The notes below the pieces were generated by a model, which saw only the letters and a list, made by a program, of their open reading frames with translations, made no database searches and was not told where the DNA came from. This document shows, in pieces, positions 54,052 through 63,268 of a stretch of DNA of 64,000 nt. Location: positions 1 to 64,000 of the forward strand of contig CACFIL010000003.1 of the NCBI GenBank assembly GCA_902566315.1, in the 5' to 3' direction. The stretch is from an uncultured Pelagibacteraceae bacterium (GTDB lineage: Bacteria; Pseudomonadota; Alphaproteobacteria; Pelagibacterales; Pelagibacteraceae). The position numbers were made by a program, and so were the translations under genes. The stretch's first letter is position 1. Each line of letters begins with the position of its first letter.

Positions 54052-54963
54052 ATGAAAAGGGATAAATTTATTATTGGTACTCGAGGAAGTCAGTTAGCTC
54101 AAATTTATACTGAAAAAGTGGTAAACCATCTCAAAAAAGTTTCATCGACCCACATAGAAACAAAAAAAATAGTTACAAGTGGAGATGAAAACCAAAAGGA
54201 TAGGTTGTCAAATATTGGAGGAAAAGGATTATTTTCAAAAAAAATTGAAATAGAATTAATTAATCATAATATTGATATAGCTGTTCATGCTTTAAAAGAT
54301 ATGCCATCAATTGAAACAGAGGGCCTAATAACAAATTTTTATTTAAAAAGAAATTCGCCCAATGAAATTTTTATTAGCAACGACAATATAAATTTTCTAG
54401 ACCTTAAACCTAATTCGATTATAGGCACTTCTTCTTACAGAAGGGAATACCAATTAAAAAGTATTAGATCAGATCTGAAATATAAATTAATAAGAGGAAA
54501 TGTGGATACTAGGATAAAGAAATTAGAGAATGGAACTTACGATGCAATTTTACTTTCTAAAGCTGGTATTGAAGCTTTAGGTTTGACAAATAAAATTACG
54601 CATGAATTTAATACTGAAGAATTAATACCCTGTGCTGGACAGGGTATTATCGCCGTACAGTGTAGAGAAAACGATCAAGAAATAATTAATATCTTAGAAA
54701 AGATTAATGATGATCAGTCCAGAATTATTGCAAATGCTGAAAGAAAAGTCTTAAAAATACTCGAGGGTGATTGCGATACAGCAGTTGGTGTGTATGCAAA
54801 GATTGATAAAGATCTTGTAAATATAAAAGCTGAACTTTTTTCAGTAGATGGCAAACAAAGATTTTTTGTTGAAGAAAGTGAAAATAAAACAATGGTTAAA
54901 GATTTAAGTATTAAGATTGGAGAAAAATTAAAATCAGAGTCAATGGGATCTTATAAAAGGTAA
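54052..54963 (+). CDS. hemC: Hydroxymethylbilane synthase (porphobilinogen deaminase)
   Basis: A 303-residue HemC polymerising four porphobilinogens. IIGTRGSQLAQIYTE, HALKDMPS, GTSSYRREYQLK and the dipyrromethane attachment cysteine at about 241 (LEGDCDTAVGVYA) are intact. It is followed after one base by hemD, so the second heme locus supplies uroporphyrinogen III to HemE encoded near the origin. Confidence 0.96.
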   Translation: MKRDKFIIGTRGSQLAQIYTEKVVNHLKKVSSTHIETKKIVTSGDENQKDRLSNIGGKGLFSKKIEIELINHNIDIAVHALKDMPSIETEGLITNFYLKRNSPNEIFISNDNINFLDLKPNSIIGTSSYRREYQLKSIRSDLKYKLIRGNVDTRIKKLENGTYDAILLSKAGIEALGLTNKITHEFNTEELIPCAGQGIIAVQCRENDQEIINILEKINDDQSRIIANAERKVLKILEGDCDTAVGVYAKIDKDLVNIKAELFSVDGKQRFFVEESENKTMVKDLSIKIGEKLKSESMGSYKR

Positions 54964-54964
54964 A

Positions 54965-55663
54965 ATGCATATTTTATTAACAAGACCATTAGAGGATAGT
55001 AAAGAATTAATATTAAAATTTAGTTCTTTAGGACATAAAGTTTCTCATTTACCTGTAATAAAAGTTGAACCAATTAAATACGATGAACCTGACTATAGCC
55101 AATTTAAGGGAATAATATTTACAAGTTCAAATGCGATTAAGAATTTAGAAATAAATAAAGTTGATAAAAAAATTGAATGTTATTGTGTTGGCTCTGCAAC
55201 AGAAATAGTTGCAAAGCTAAAGGGTTTTCAAAATATTATCTCTGCAGAAGGAAACGTAAATAATTTAAAAGAGTTAATATTACAAAACTTCAACCCAAAA
55301 AATGGATCACTTCTTTACGTAAGTGGTGAGATAGTTTCTAGTAGGTTAGATAAAGATTTAATTTCTGAAGGTTATTCTTTAAAGAGATTGATTAACTATA
55401 CGGTGTTATCAACTCAAGAAATAAAAGAGGAATTTAGAGCACAATTAAAAGCTTCAATCCCTGATATAATTTATGTTTATTCAGAAAATAGCGCTAAGAG
55501 TTTATTAAATTTACTTAAAAAATACGATCTTTTAGACAGTTGGATGGATACCAATTTGATGTGCATGGGTGAAAAAGCATCAGCAATTTTAAATGAGATA
55601 AAGTGGAAAAAAATTTTTCTATTTAACTCTGGTGAAGAAGAGTTTTTGCTATATAAAATTTAG
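54965..55663 (+). CDS. hemD: Uroporphyrinogen-III synthase
   Basis: A 232-residue HemD-type protein. The family is poorly conserved, but the start ILLTRPLEDSKELILKFSSL, FTSSNAIKNLEI and YSENSAKSLLNLL match its two-lobe pattern, and the position directly after hemC settles it. The mscS-type gene begins 2 bases after its stop codon. Confidence 0.9.
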   Translation: MHILLTRPLEDSKELILKFSSLGHKVSHLPVIKVEPIKYDEPDYSQFKGIIFTSSNAIKNLEINKVDKKIECYCVGSATEIVAKLKGFQNIISAEGNVNNLKELILQNFNPKNGSLLYVSGEIVSSRLDKDLISEGYSLKRLINYTVLSTQEIKEEFRAQLKASIPDIIYVYSENSAKSLLNLLKKYDLLDSWMDTNLMCMGEKASAILNEIKWKKIFLFNSGEEEFLLYKI

Positions 55664-55665
55664 TC

Positions 55666-56751
55666 ATGGGTGTTTTTGAGAATTTTTCAGGACTTTTTTT
55701 GTCTGTATGGCAAAAGGGAATTTTAGGCGTAAACTTTGTTGAGATCTTAATAGGTCTTGGAATATTCTTTATATTCTTAGTTTTTAGAGGGTTAATTAGC
55801 AAATTAATCATTAAAAAATTAGAACTAATTACTAAAAGAACTACAAATAAACTTGATGATACCTTCGTTAAGGCAATGGAGGGGCCAGCTAGATTTCTTC
55901 CAATTGTTCTTGGAGTATTTTTTGCAAGTTATTATATGTCTTTCGCGGAGGATACGAGGTTATTTTTAGACAACGTAAATAGAACGTTGATTACAATTTT
56001 ACTTTTTTGGATTATTCATCAAATTATTGAGCCAATTTCCTATATACTAAGTGGATTTGATAAGATTTTAACTAGAGAACTAATTGGCTGGATAATCAAA
56101 TCATTAAAAATTTTAATTTTAATCTTAGGTGCTGCAGCAGTTTTAGAGTTATGGGGAATTAAAATTGGTCCAATTATTGCGGGACTTGGATTATTTGGTG
56201 TTGCAGTTGCTTTAGGAGCACAGGATTTATTCAAAAATTTAATATCAGGAATTTTAGTACTTGTTGAAAAAAGATTTAAAATGGGCGATTGGATTGAAGT
56301 TGAAGGAATAATCGAGGGTGTAGTTGAAAAAATAGGTTTTAGATCAACTGTTATACGAAAATTTGACAAGTCTTTAGCAATTATTCCAAACTTTCAGTTT
56401 GCAGAGAATGCTGTAATCAATAAGAGTCAAATTACAAATTGGAGGATTAGTTGGACGATAACACTTCAGTATGATTCTACTGTTGAACAATTAAAAACTA
56501 TACGAAATGAAATAGAAGATTTTATAAATGGTTCAGAAGATTATGATACTAAAGTTGGTGTTTCAGTTAGGGTTGATAAATTTGCTGATAGCTCAATAGA
56601 TATGTATGTAAGATGTTATACAAAGACAAATAGTTGGAGCGACATGTTGTTGGTTAAAGAAAGACTGGCAATTAAAATTAAAGAAATTGTTGAGGGTAAT
56701 AAAGCATCTTTTGCTTTCCCAAGCACTTCTGTATATGTAGAGAAGAAATGA
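55666..56751 (+). CDS. MscS-family mechanosensitive ion channel
   Basis: A 361-residue channel with about five N-terminal membrane segments. The pore helix GPIIAGLGLFGVAVALGAQD (about 165-184) is followed by the beta domain entry DLFKNLISGILVLVEKRFKM and GDWIEVEGIIEGVVEKIGFRS. A cytoplasmic alpha/beta C-terminus ends in FPSTSVYVEKK. It releases solutes on hypo-osmotic shock. It overlaps the YggT gene by 4 bases. Confidence 0.93.
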   Translation: MGVFENFSGLFLSVWQKGILGVNFVEILIGLGIFFIFLVFRGLISKLIIKKLELITKRTTNKLDDTFVKAMEGPARFLPIVLGVFFASYYMSFAEDTRLFLDNVNRTLITILLFWIIHQIIEPISYILSGFDKILTRELIGWIIKSLKILILILGAAAVLELWGIKIGPIIAGLGLFGVAVALGAQDLFKNLISGILVLVEKRFKMGDWIEVEGIIEGVVEKIGFRSTVIRKFDKSLAIIPNFQFAENAVINKSQITNWRISWTITLQYDSTVEQLKTIRNEIEDFINGSEDYDTKVGVSVRVDKFADSSIDMYVRCYTKTNSWSDMLLVKERLAIKIKEIVEGNKASFAFPSTSVYVEKK

Positions 56752-57038
56752 TAGCTATTTTTTATTTAGCTTTACAATTATTAAAATTGTATTCTTATGT
56801 AGTAATCGCTAACGTTGTTATAAGCTGGTTAATAGCTTTTAATGTTTTAAATACTTCAAATAGATTTGTTTATTCAATATTAGAGTTTACTTATAAGCTT
56901 ACTGATCCAATACTTAATAAAATAAGGGGGTTTTTGCCCAGTCTAGGTGCTTTTGATATATCACCTATCATTCTTCTTTTGTTGATCTGGTTTGTAGAAA
57001 TGTGTATGAAACTCTACATAGCACCACTTATTTTTTAA
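56748..57038 (+). CDS. YggT-family membrane protein
   Basis: A 96-residue protein with two helices flanking YKLTDPILNKIRGFLPSLGA, then FDISPIILLLLIW, the YggT signature. The start overlaps the mechanosensitive-channel stop codon. The pairing with an osmotic channel is interesting because YggT was tied to osmotic shock in E. coli. It is five bases before folD. Confidence 0.88.
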   Translation: MIAIFYLALQLLKLYSYVVIANVVISWLIAFNVLNTSNRFVYSILEFTYKLTDPILNKIRGFLPSLGAFDISPIILLLLIWFVEMCMKLYIAPLIF

Positions 57039-57043
57039 TAATC

Positions 57044-57892
57044 ATGATTTTAATAGACGGAAAAAAACAATCTGCTGAACTTAGAGAAGAATTAAAAACA
57101 GAAGTAGATGGCCTGAGAGAAAAATATAACAAAGTTCCAGGTCTTACAGTGATATTAATTGGAGATTTAGCTCCAAGTCAGATTTATGTAAGAAATAAAG
57201 AAAAATCAGCAACGCAAGTTGGTTTAAAATCTGAAGTTATTAAATACCCAGATACTGTAGATGAAAAAACAGTCTTAGATAAAATTGAAGAACTTAACAA
57301 AGATGAAACTGTTTCAGGAATTTTGGTTCAATTGCCGCTTCCAAAACATATTAATAAGCAACACGTTATAGAAACTATCTCACCACACAAAGATGTTGAT
57401 GGTTTACATCCTATGAATGTTGGTAATCTTTCATCTGGATACCAAGGTTCAATTCCTTGTACACCTCTTGGATGTTATTATTTATTAAAAAAAATAGAAC
57501 CTAACTTAACAGGAAAAAAAGCTGTAATGATTGGGCGGTCAAACTTGAATGGTAAAGCGATGGCACAACTTTTACTTCAAGAAGATTGTACGGTAACAAT
57601 TACTCACTCAAAAACAAAAGACCTTCAGCATGAATGTTTAGAAGCAGATGTTATTGTTGCTGCTGTTGGAATTCCTGAACTTATAAAAGGTAATTGGGTG
57701 AAAAAAGATGCAATAGTAATTGATGTTGGAATAAACAAAACAGAAAATGGTTTAGTAGGTGATGTTAATTTTGAAGAAGTTTCAAAAGTTGCAAAAGCTT
57801 TAACTCCAGTTCCAGGAGGAGTTGGACCAATGACAATTGCTTGTTTGTTAAAAAATACAATTGAGTGTTTCAAAAGAACCTTAAACAACTAA
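57044..57892 (+). CDS. folD: Methylenetetrahydrofolate dehydrogenase / cyclohydrolase
   Basis: A 282-residue FolD; the start is ATG 57044 (MILIDGKKQSAELREEL), as the longer frame overlaps yggT and adds unrelated residues. YVRNKEKSATQVG carries the catalytic lysine, VSGILVQLPLPKHIN and PHKDVDGLHP follow, and the Rossmann motif is MIGRSNLNGKAMA. It interconverts methylene- and formyl-tetrahydrofolate; formyl-tetrahydrofolate feeds PurH. Confidence 0.97.
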   Translation: MILIDGKKQSAELREELKTEVDGLREKYNKVPGLTVILIGDLAPSQIYVRNKEKSATQVGLKSEVIKYPDTVDEKTVLDKIEELNKDETVSGILVQLPLPKHINKQHVIETISPHKDVDGLHPMNVGNLSSGYQGSIPCTPLGCYYLLKKIEPNLTGKKAVMIGRSNLNGKAMAQLLLQEDCTVTITHSKTKDLQHECLEADVIVAAVGIPELIKGNWVKKDAIVIDVGINKTENGLVGDVNFEEVSKVAKALTPVPGGVGPMTIACLLKNTIECFKRTLNN

Positions 57893-57898
57893 AGATTA

Positions 57899-58957
57899 TT
57901 GTCAAAGTTAACAATTTTAATTGTTATATTTTTTATTTATAATTCTTTTACATTAGCTATGGAAAAAACACCTTATCATCATTTACCAGACGGTAGTTTT
58001 AGAAATCCTGAAGGATCTCCAGAGAGAAACTCAAATTTTAAGTGGTCATTTAAAATATTTAATAAGGAAAAGAAAAAACTTGATATGGCTATTCCTGAAG
58101 GTCACGCTATTGAAAAACAAAAAGTACTTTCAGATTTAGAAAATCTAAAAAATGACGATTATGTTGGCTGGATAGGACATGCAACCTTCTTAATTAAGCT
58201 AGGAAATACAATAATAATAACTGATCCAGTCTTTTCAAAAAATGCAGGACCTTTAATTTTTGGTCCAAAAAGATTTAGCAAAACAGCCTTAAACCTAAAT
58301 GAACTTCCAAAAACTGATTTATTTCTTCTGACACATAATCATTATGATCACCAAGATATGAGAACAATAAGAAAATTTCCTTTTAAAGATGCAAAGGTTC
58401 TACTTCCTTTAAGACTTGGAAAATATTTTACAAGAAACAAATATAAAGATGTGAACGAAATGGATTGGTATGACGAAATTAAGATTAATGAGGATCTAAA
58501 AGTAACATTAGTTCCTGCGGTACATTGGTCAAAAAGAAGTTTGACAGATACTAACAAAACATTGTGGGGAAATTTTTTAATCGAATATAAAAATAAAAAA
58601 ATACTTTTTGCATGTGATACTGGTGTAGGGAATGTTTATAAAGAATTAGGTGAGAAGTATGGGCCTATTGATTTAACTTTTATTAATATTGGTGCTTATA
58701 ATTTTTATCCATTATCTCCAAATAAAGATAAATCTTCTTTTCATACTAACCCTGAAGAGGCTTTAAGTATTGCAAGAGACCTTAAAAGTAAAAAAGTTTT
58801 AGGGATGCACTGGGGTACTTTTGTTTTATCTTTAGAGCCAATAATGGAGCCACCCGTTAGATTTAAAGATAATGCAGAAAAATATGGTTTTAAAAAAGAA
58901 GATGCAATTATTTTTAAAATTGGTGAATTTCAGTCTTTAAAAAATTTAGGAATTTAA
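57899..58957 (+). CDS. Exported metallo-beta-lactamase-fold hydrolase (RomA / NAPE-PLD-like)
   Basis: A 352-residue protein. The proposed TTG start at 57899 gives a signal peptide (MSKLTILIVIFFIYNSFTLA); ATG 57959 would remove it, so TTG is preferred. WIGHATFLIKLGNTIIITDP, the metal motif THNHYDHQD, HWSKRSLTD and FACDTGVGNVYKE match the NAPE-PLD/RomA group of the fold, which includes phosphodiesterases. The substrate is unknown. It follows folD after 6 bases and meets a minus-strand small ORF at its 3' end. Confidence 0.85.
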   Translation: MSKLTILIVIFFIYNSFTLAMEKTPYHHLPDGSFRNPEGSPERNSNFKWSFKIFNKEKKKLDMAIPEGHAIEKQKVLSDLENLKNDDYVGWIGHATFLIKLGNTIIITDPVFSKNAGPLIFGPKRFSKTALNLNELPKTDLFLLTHNHYDHQDMRTIRKFPFKDAKVLLPLRLGKYFTRNKYKDVNEMDWYDEIKINEDLKVTLVPAVHWSKRSLTDTNKTLWGNFLIEYKNKKILFACDTGVGNVYKELGEKYGPIDLTFINIGAYNFYPLSPNKDKSSFHTNPEEALSIARDLKSKKVLGMHWGTFVLSLEPIMEPPVRFKDNAEKYGFKKEDAIIFKIGEFQSLKNLGI

Positions 58958-59206
58958 CAACAGCCGCAAGTTTTCTTTTGCTTACTTTTTTCTTCTTTTA
59001 ATAATTCTGCTTCAGCTTTTGCTATTTCTAGTTCTCTTGCACTTTCTTCTATAGCAGTTTTTTCTCGCAAAAGTTTGTTTTCAAAATATGCATAAAGAGA
59101 GTTAAAGCCTAGCTTAGAAGCTTTTTTTTCTTCGTAGTTTCTTCTTCCCTTTAAATTTTCAATTAATTCTAATATTTGTGGGTTCTGTATGTTATTTTTA
59201 TCTCAT
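58954..59206 (-). pseudogene. Small coding-like ORF with apparent frameshift at codon 2 (about 82 residues)
   Basis: The minus-strand frame ending at TAA 58956-58954 encodes a helical, charged protein: QNPQILELIENLKGRRNYEE, KASKLGFNSLYAYFENKLLR, a coiled-coil-like Glu/Ala/Lys stretch, and a cysteine tail KKTCGCC. It has no usual start codon: the frame opens with a TGA, then GATAAAAATAACATACAG. An ATG at 59206-59204 lies one base out of frame; deleting the A at 59203 would give MDKNNIQNPQILEL. Either the gene has a fresh one-base insertion, or translation begins at ATA 59190. This accounts for the gap between 58958 and 59231. Confidence 0.5.
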
Positions 59207-59231
59207 AAATTAAAAAAATTTCAATTATAAT

Positions 59232-60374
59232 TTATTCAAGGTTTTCAACTATTTTAGGAATATATTTTTTAAAGTTAAAAAAACCTTTGTTACAAAACTT
59301 CCATGAATTTTGATCTAATTTTCTAAAAAGAAACTCAATATTTTTTAGCGAGTTTTGATTTATGTAATCTAAATTTTCTCCAACAGTTGGATAAAGGCAG
59401 TAACAACTTTCTAAGTTTTTAATTTCGTTTATATCAATAATCTCACAATTAATTGATTTTTCCTCTAACCTTTTTTTTTGTTCCTTAATCAAACTAGCCT
59501 TAAAATTCACTACATTTTCACTAAGTTTAATATTTCTATTTTCATTTTTATTATCAATAAGAAGAATTTTTTTGAATTTATGAATTGCAAAGTCAGTGAT
59601 TTCAAATGCTAAGTTATTTTCAAAAACTAGTAAGTTTTTTTTTTCAATATTTATCGGATTTTCAAAAGTTTTATGAAGAATATTATAATTTTTATCATTT
59701 ATTATTGGAGGTGCATTTTCGTTAAGTTTAATATTTTCAAATCTATTATTTGTAAATTTTTTAATATTCCATTCACTTGCAAGATAATGTTTCCCTTGAG
59801 TTTGAATACCTGCAACCCAACGCCAGCCCAATGTATTAGATGCAGTATCACCATCATACAAGTGTTGCATAAAAAATTCAGCACCAAGTTGCCAAGGCAG
59901 GTCTAGTGTAAATATCCAAATGCTCGCAAACCACATTCTGGTATGATTATGCAAATAATTATAAGTCTTAAGTTCATTTACCCATTCATTGAAGCATTCA
60001 ATTTCAGTGTTACCTTCAATGGCATTTAAGTAACTTTTATTATCTTTAAACTCTTCTTTTATTCTTTTTAAATCTAATAAATAATCATCCCAAACTCCTG
60101 ATCTTAGTTCCAGCCAACCTTTCCAGTATGTTCGCCATAAAACTTCTTGAATAAATTTTTCATTTTTTGAAAATGAAAATTTTTCCAGTGACTTACTAAT
60201 CACTTCTTTTTCATTAATCACCCCATGTGTAATATATGGTGATAAGCATGATGTATTTGATCTTCTGTCAGGACCAAAATCAAAATTTCTTAGCCTTGAA
60301 TATTCCTCTAAATTTTCTTCAATAAAGGTACTGAGATTTTCAATAGCTGTTTGTCTTGTTGGTTTTAAATTCAT
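59232..60374 (-). CDS. Photolyase/cryptochrome FAD-domain protein with displaced alpha/beta domain
   Basis: A 380-residue protein. Residues about 1-220 match the FAD-binding domain of photolyases: FGPDRRSNTSCLSPYITHG, EVLWRTYWKGWLELR, NYLHNHTRMWFASIWIFTLD, then YDGDTASNTLGWRWVAGIQT. The N-terminal antenna domain that normally precedes it is missing. Instead, residues about 245-380 look like an alpha/beta fold (LLVFENNLAFEITDFAIHKF, KKILLIDNKN, SINCEIIDINEI). DNA repair by blue light is plausible, but the missing antenna domain and changed order make this uncertain. The FAD and DNA-contact tryptophan positions appear kept. Confidence 0.8.
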   Translation of the reverse strand: MNLKPTRQTAIENLSTFIEENLEEYSRLRNFDFGPDRRSNTSCLSPYITHGVINEKEVISKSLEKFSFSKNEKFIQEVLWRTYWKGWLELRSGVWDDYLLDLKRIKEEFKDNKSYLNAIEGNTEIECFNEWVNELKTYNYLHNHTRMWFASIWIFTLDLPWQLGAEFFMQHLYDGDTASNTLGWRWVAGIQTQGKHYLASEWNIKKFTNNRFENIKLNENAPPIINDKNYNILHKTFENPINIEKKNLLVFENNLAFEITDFAIHKFKKILLIDNKNENRNIKLSENVVNFKASLIKEQKKRLEEKSINCEIIDINEIKNLESCYCLYPTVGENLDYINQNSLKNIEFLFRKLDQNSWKFCNKGFFNFKKYIPKIVENLE

Positions 60375-60474
60375 AATTTTAAATTTTATTTTTAATAATT
60401 TAAATTTAAAAAATGTAAATAGCTTAAAAAAACATAACTGGAGTCCTTTATTATTGGAAAATAATTTCTTTATT

Positions 60475-61659
60475 TTATCTTAATTTTTTCTTATGAAAGT
60501 TAATAAATCTTTCTACATTTGATTTATTAAAAGTTTTATTTTCTTCGAAAGAAACTTTTTTCATCGAGTAAGCATTACTGGAAGTTTGTCTCGATTGAAT
60601 TGTAATATTACCTTTATAAAGTTTTAGTCTAACTGATCCATTTACTTTATTTCTTTTTAAATCGACTATTTTTTGAAGTTTAAATCTTTCCTTAGAATAC
60701 CAATAACCATTGTAAACAAGCTCTGCATACCTTGGCATAACCTCATCTTTTTTATGCATTGTATTTTTGTCTAGAGTAACAGATTCTATTGCTCTGTGTG
60801 CAACAAGCAATAATGTTCCTCCAGGAGTTTCATAAACTCCTCTAGACTTTATTCCAATAAATCTATTCTCGACTAAATCCACTCTTCCTATTCCATTTCT
60901 TCCAGCTAATAGATTTAATTTATCCAAAACTTTTGCTGGAGATAATTTTTTTCCATTTAAACCAACAGGGTCACCATTTTTGTAATTAATAGTAATAAAG
61001 CTTGGTTTATTTGGAGCCTTTTCAGGGGAAGTTGTTCTTTGAAAAATAAATTCAGGTGCAGAATTTTTAGGATTTTCTAAAACTTTTCCCTCTGTTGAAG
61101 TATGAAATAAGTTATCATCAACTGAGAAAGGTGGTGCACCTTTTTTATCTTTTGGAATTGGTATTCCATGTTTTTTTGCATAATTGATTAGATCTGTTCT
61201 TGATTTTAATTTCCAAATTCTCCATGGCGCAATTATTTTAATTTTAGGACCAAAGTAATGATACCCTAGTTCAAATCTTACTTGATCATTTCCTTTTCCT
61301 GTTGAACCATGTGAGACAGCATAAGCATTAAATTTTTTAGCTACTCTAATTTGATCTTTTGCAATCAGTGGTCTTGCAATAGATGTTCCTAATAAATAAA
61401 CACCCTCATAAAGAGCATGACCTCTTATCATAGGATACACATAATCTTTAACAAAAATGTTTTTTAGATCTTGAATTATGATTTTTTTAACTCCCAATTT
61501 TTTTGCATTCTTTATTATTTTTTTTCTATCTATTTCCTGCCCAACATCAGCAGTGTAGGCTATAACTTCAGCATCGTAATTTTCTTGAAGCCATTTAAGA
61601 ATGATAGACGTATCCAAACCACCTGAATAGGCGAGTACAATCCTCTTTTGTTTTTTCAT
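60475..61659 (-). CDS. argG: Argininosuccinate synthase
   Basis: A 394-residue ArgG joining citrulline and aspartate with ATP. The PP-loop AYSGGLDTSIILKWL is at residues 10-24, with HGSTGKGNDQVRFE and RNGIGRVDLVENRFIG downstream. Typical length. It lies one base after ialB in the transcription direction, although the two functions are unrelated. Confidence 0.97.
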   Translation of the reverse strand: MKKQKRIVLAYSGGLDTSIILKWLQENYDAEVIAYTADVGQEIDRKKIIKNAKKLGVKKIIIQDLKNIFVKDYVYPMIRGHALYEGVYLLGTSIARPLIAKDQIRVAKKFNAYAVSHGSTGKGNDQVRFELGYHYFGPKIKIIAPWRIWKLKSRTDLINYAKKHGIPIPKDKKGAPPFSVDDNLFHTSTEGKVLENPKNSAPEFIFQRTTSPEKAPNKPSFITINYKNGDPVGLNGKKLSPAKVLDKLNLLAGRNGIGRVDLVENRFIGIKSRGVYETPGGTLLLVAHRAIESVTLDKNTMHKKDEVMPRYAELVYNGYWYSKERFKLQKIVDLKRNKVNGSVRLKLYKGNITIQSRQTSSNAYSMKKVSFEENKTFNKSNVERFINFHKKKLR

Positions 61660-62172
61660 TTAAGTGCAGCTTTTTTTTGCAGCGTTATAAGCTTTTGTAA
61701 AACCCATCAATGAATAGTCATCTGAAGTTTTTGTGCCACTTTGTTTGTATGCTGTTATCATTAATCTAGATGCCTTTTTCATTCTTTTAATAATTTTTTG
61801 CTCTGTTTTCCCGCTTGAAATCCATGCAAATTTATTTTGTGGTAAATCAAATTCAAATTTAGACTTGCCTGATGTGGCTAAAATTGCATTTTGTGGATTA
61901 AAATCGTAACCAGATGTTATGCTTACTTCATCAGAAATCTTATCCTCAGGTCTAAATGATACAAATAATCTTGCTTCTCTATTGCTTGCCTTAGGAGATT
62001 GGCTTACTGGTATCGAATAAGCAAAACAGATTTTTCCAGTTTCATTAAAAACTGCAACAGCATTCCAATCTTTGAATGTACCTAATTTTGTTAAATCTTC
62101 AGACTGAGCAAAGGTTATTAAAAATACAGATAATATTAGTGTTTTTACAATTATTTTTTTAATTATGGACAT
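61660..62172 (-). CDS. Invasion-associated locus B (IalB) family periplasmic protein
   Basis: A 170-residue protein with a signal peptide (residues 1-24, ending in AQS). TFKDWNAVAVFNETGKICFA, then AYSIPVSQSPKAS, and RLFVSFRPEDKISDEVSI match the IalB family, common in alphaproteobacteria and of unknown role outside pathogens. It has two Cys (about 49 and 169) likely to form a disulfide. It overlaps the tas-like gene by 10 bases and abuts argG. Confidence 0.82.
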   Translation of the reverse strand: MSIIKKIIVKTLILSVFLITFAQSEDLTKLGTFKDWNAVAVFNETGKICFAYSIPVSQSPKASNREARLFVSFRPEDKISDEVSITSGYDFNPQNAILATSGKSKFEFDLPQNKFAWISSGKTEQKIIKRMKKASRLMITAYKQSGTKTSDDYSLMGFTKAYNAAKKSCT

Positions 62173-63197
62173 GGATTAGGATATTTTTTTTGTACATTGT
62201 TTATTTCTTTTATTACTTCACTATCAAGTTTCACTTTTACACTTTCTACGTTAGTTTTCAACTGCTCCATAGTTGTTGCTCCAATAATTACACTAGTCAT
62301 AAAGTCTTGTACTTCACAGAATTTTATAGACATTTGACTCATATCCAGATCAAATTTTTGACTAATTTTGTAATAATCTTCAACAGCCTCTTCCATATTT
62401 GGTTTTCTATACCTTGTCCAAAAATCAAAATCTCTTTCCATTCTTGATCCTTTTGGAAATTGTTTATTCCTATATTTGCCTGTTAAATAACCACTAGCTA
62501 AAGGTGAATATGACAAACAACCTATATTTTCCCTTATAGATACTTCTGCTAAGCCAACTTCATAAGACCTATTTAATAAACTGTATGGATTTTGAATTGA
62601 CATCATTCTTGGTAGATCTTTGTCTTTAGCAAGTTGAAGATAATTCATAACTCCCCATGGGGTTTCATTTGACAAACCAACATACCTAATTTTGCCTTCC
62701 TTAATAAATTTTTTTAAATTTTCCAATACATCTTCAAATTTATTCCAGTCATTTTCTTTGTGCTCGTAACCCAATCTTCCAAAGTTATTCACGTTTCTTT
62801 CAGGCCAATGTAATTGATAAAGATCAATATAATCAGTTTTTAATCTCTTTAGACTTCCATGAAGAGCATCCGCTAAGTTTTTGCCTGTAAAACTATTTTC
62901 TCCATTTCTCATATATTTTCTACTAGGACCACCTACTTTGGATGCGAGTATTACGTCTTTTCTTTTTTTTGTTTTTTCAAACCAATTTCCAATTATAGTT
63001 TCTGTATGACCGTATGTTTCAGCTTTTGGTGGAACTGCATAAAGTTCAGCTGTATCCCAAAAATTTACTCCATTATCTAAAGAGTAATCCATTTGTTCAA
63101 ATGCCTCATTTTGGCTATTTTGTTCACCCCAAGTCATTGTCCCAAGACAGATTGTACTTACATTTAGCTCTGTATTTCCTAGTTTTTTATAATTCAT
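62163..63197 (-). CDS. tas: Aldo/keto reductase, Tas type
   Basis: A 344-residue NADP(H)-dependent TIM-barrel reductase, close in sequence to E. coli Tas: ICLGTMTWGEQNSQNEAF, WDTAELYAVPPKAETYGHTE, LASKVGGPSRKY, LKTDYIDLYQLHWPERN, and IGATTMEQLKTNVESVK. The catalytic tetrad Asp, Tyr, Lys and His can be located in these segments. The physiological substrate is unknown. It is first of tas-ialB-argG on the minus strand and divergent from the Bax-inhibitor gene. Confidence 0.93.
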   Translation of the reverse strand: MNYKKLGNTELNVSTICLGTMTWGEQNSQNEAFEQMDYSLDNGVNFWDTAELYAVPPKAETYGHTETIIGNWFEKTKKRKDVILASKVGGPSRKYMRNGENSFTGKNLADALHGSLKRLKTDYIDLYQLHWPERNVNNFGRLGYEHKENDWNKFEDVLENLKKFIKEGKIRYVGLSNETPWGVMNYLQLAKDKDLPRMMSIQNPYSLLNRSYEVGLAEVSIRENIGCLSYSPLASGYLTGKYRNKQFPKGSRMERDFDFWTRYRKPNMEEAVEDYYKISQKFDLDMSQMSIKFCEVQDFMTSVIIGATTMEQLKTNVESVKVKLDSEVIKEINNVQKKYPNPCP

Positions 63198-63233
63198 AAT
63201 TTATGTAGTATTTGTTACATTTATTTTGACGAC

Positions 63234-63262
63234 TTGAAAATCTTAAAAAAAAATCTTATATA
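63234..63262 (+). promoter_or_regulatory. Predicted promoter of the Bax-inhibitor-1 family gene
   Basis: TTGAAA (63234-63239) and TATATA (63257-63262) are spaced by 17 bases. Transcription would start about seven bases later, at or next to the ATG at 63269, giving a leaderless mRNA. No Shine-Dalgarno-like sequence lies before that ATG, which agrees. Confidence 0.5.
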
Positions 63263-63268
63263 AACAAT

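Noticed and set aside
56040..56369. 109-residue antisense frame in the mechanosensitive-channel gene
   Set aside because: Shadow of the conserved pore region; no start signal and no family match.
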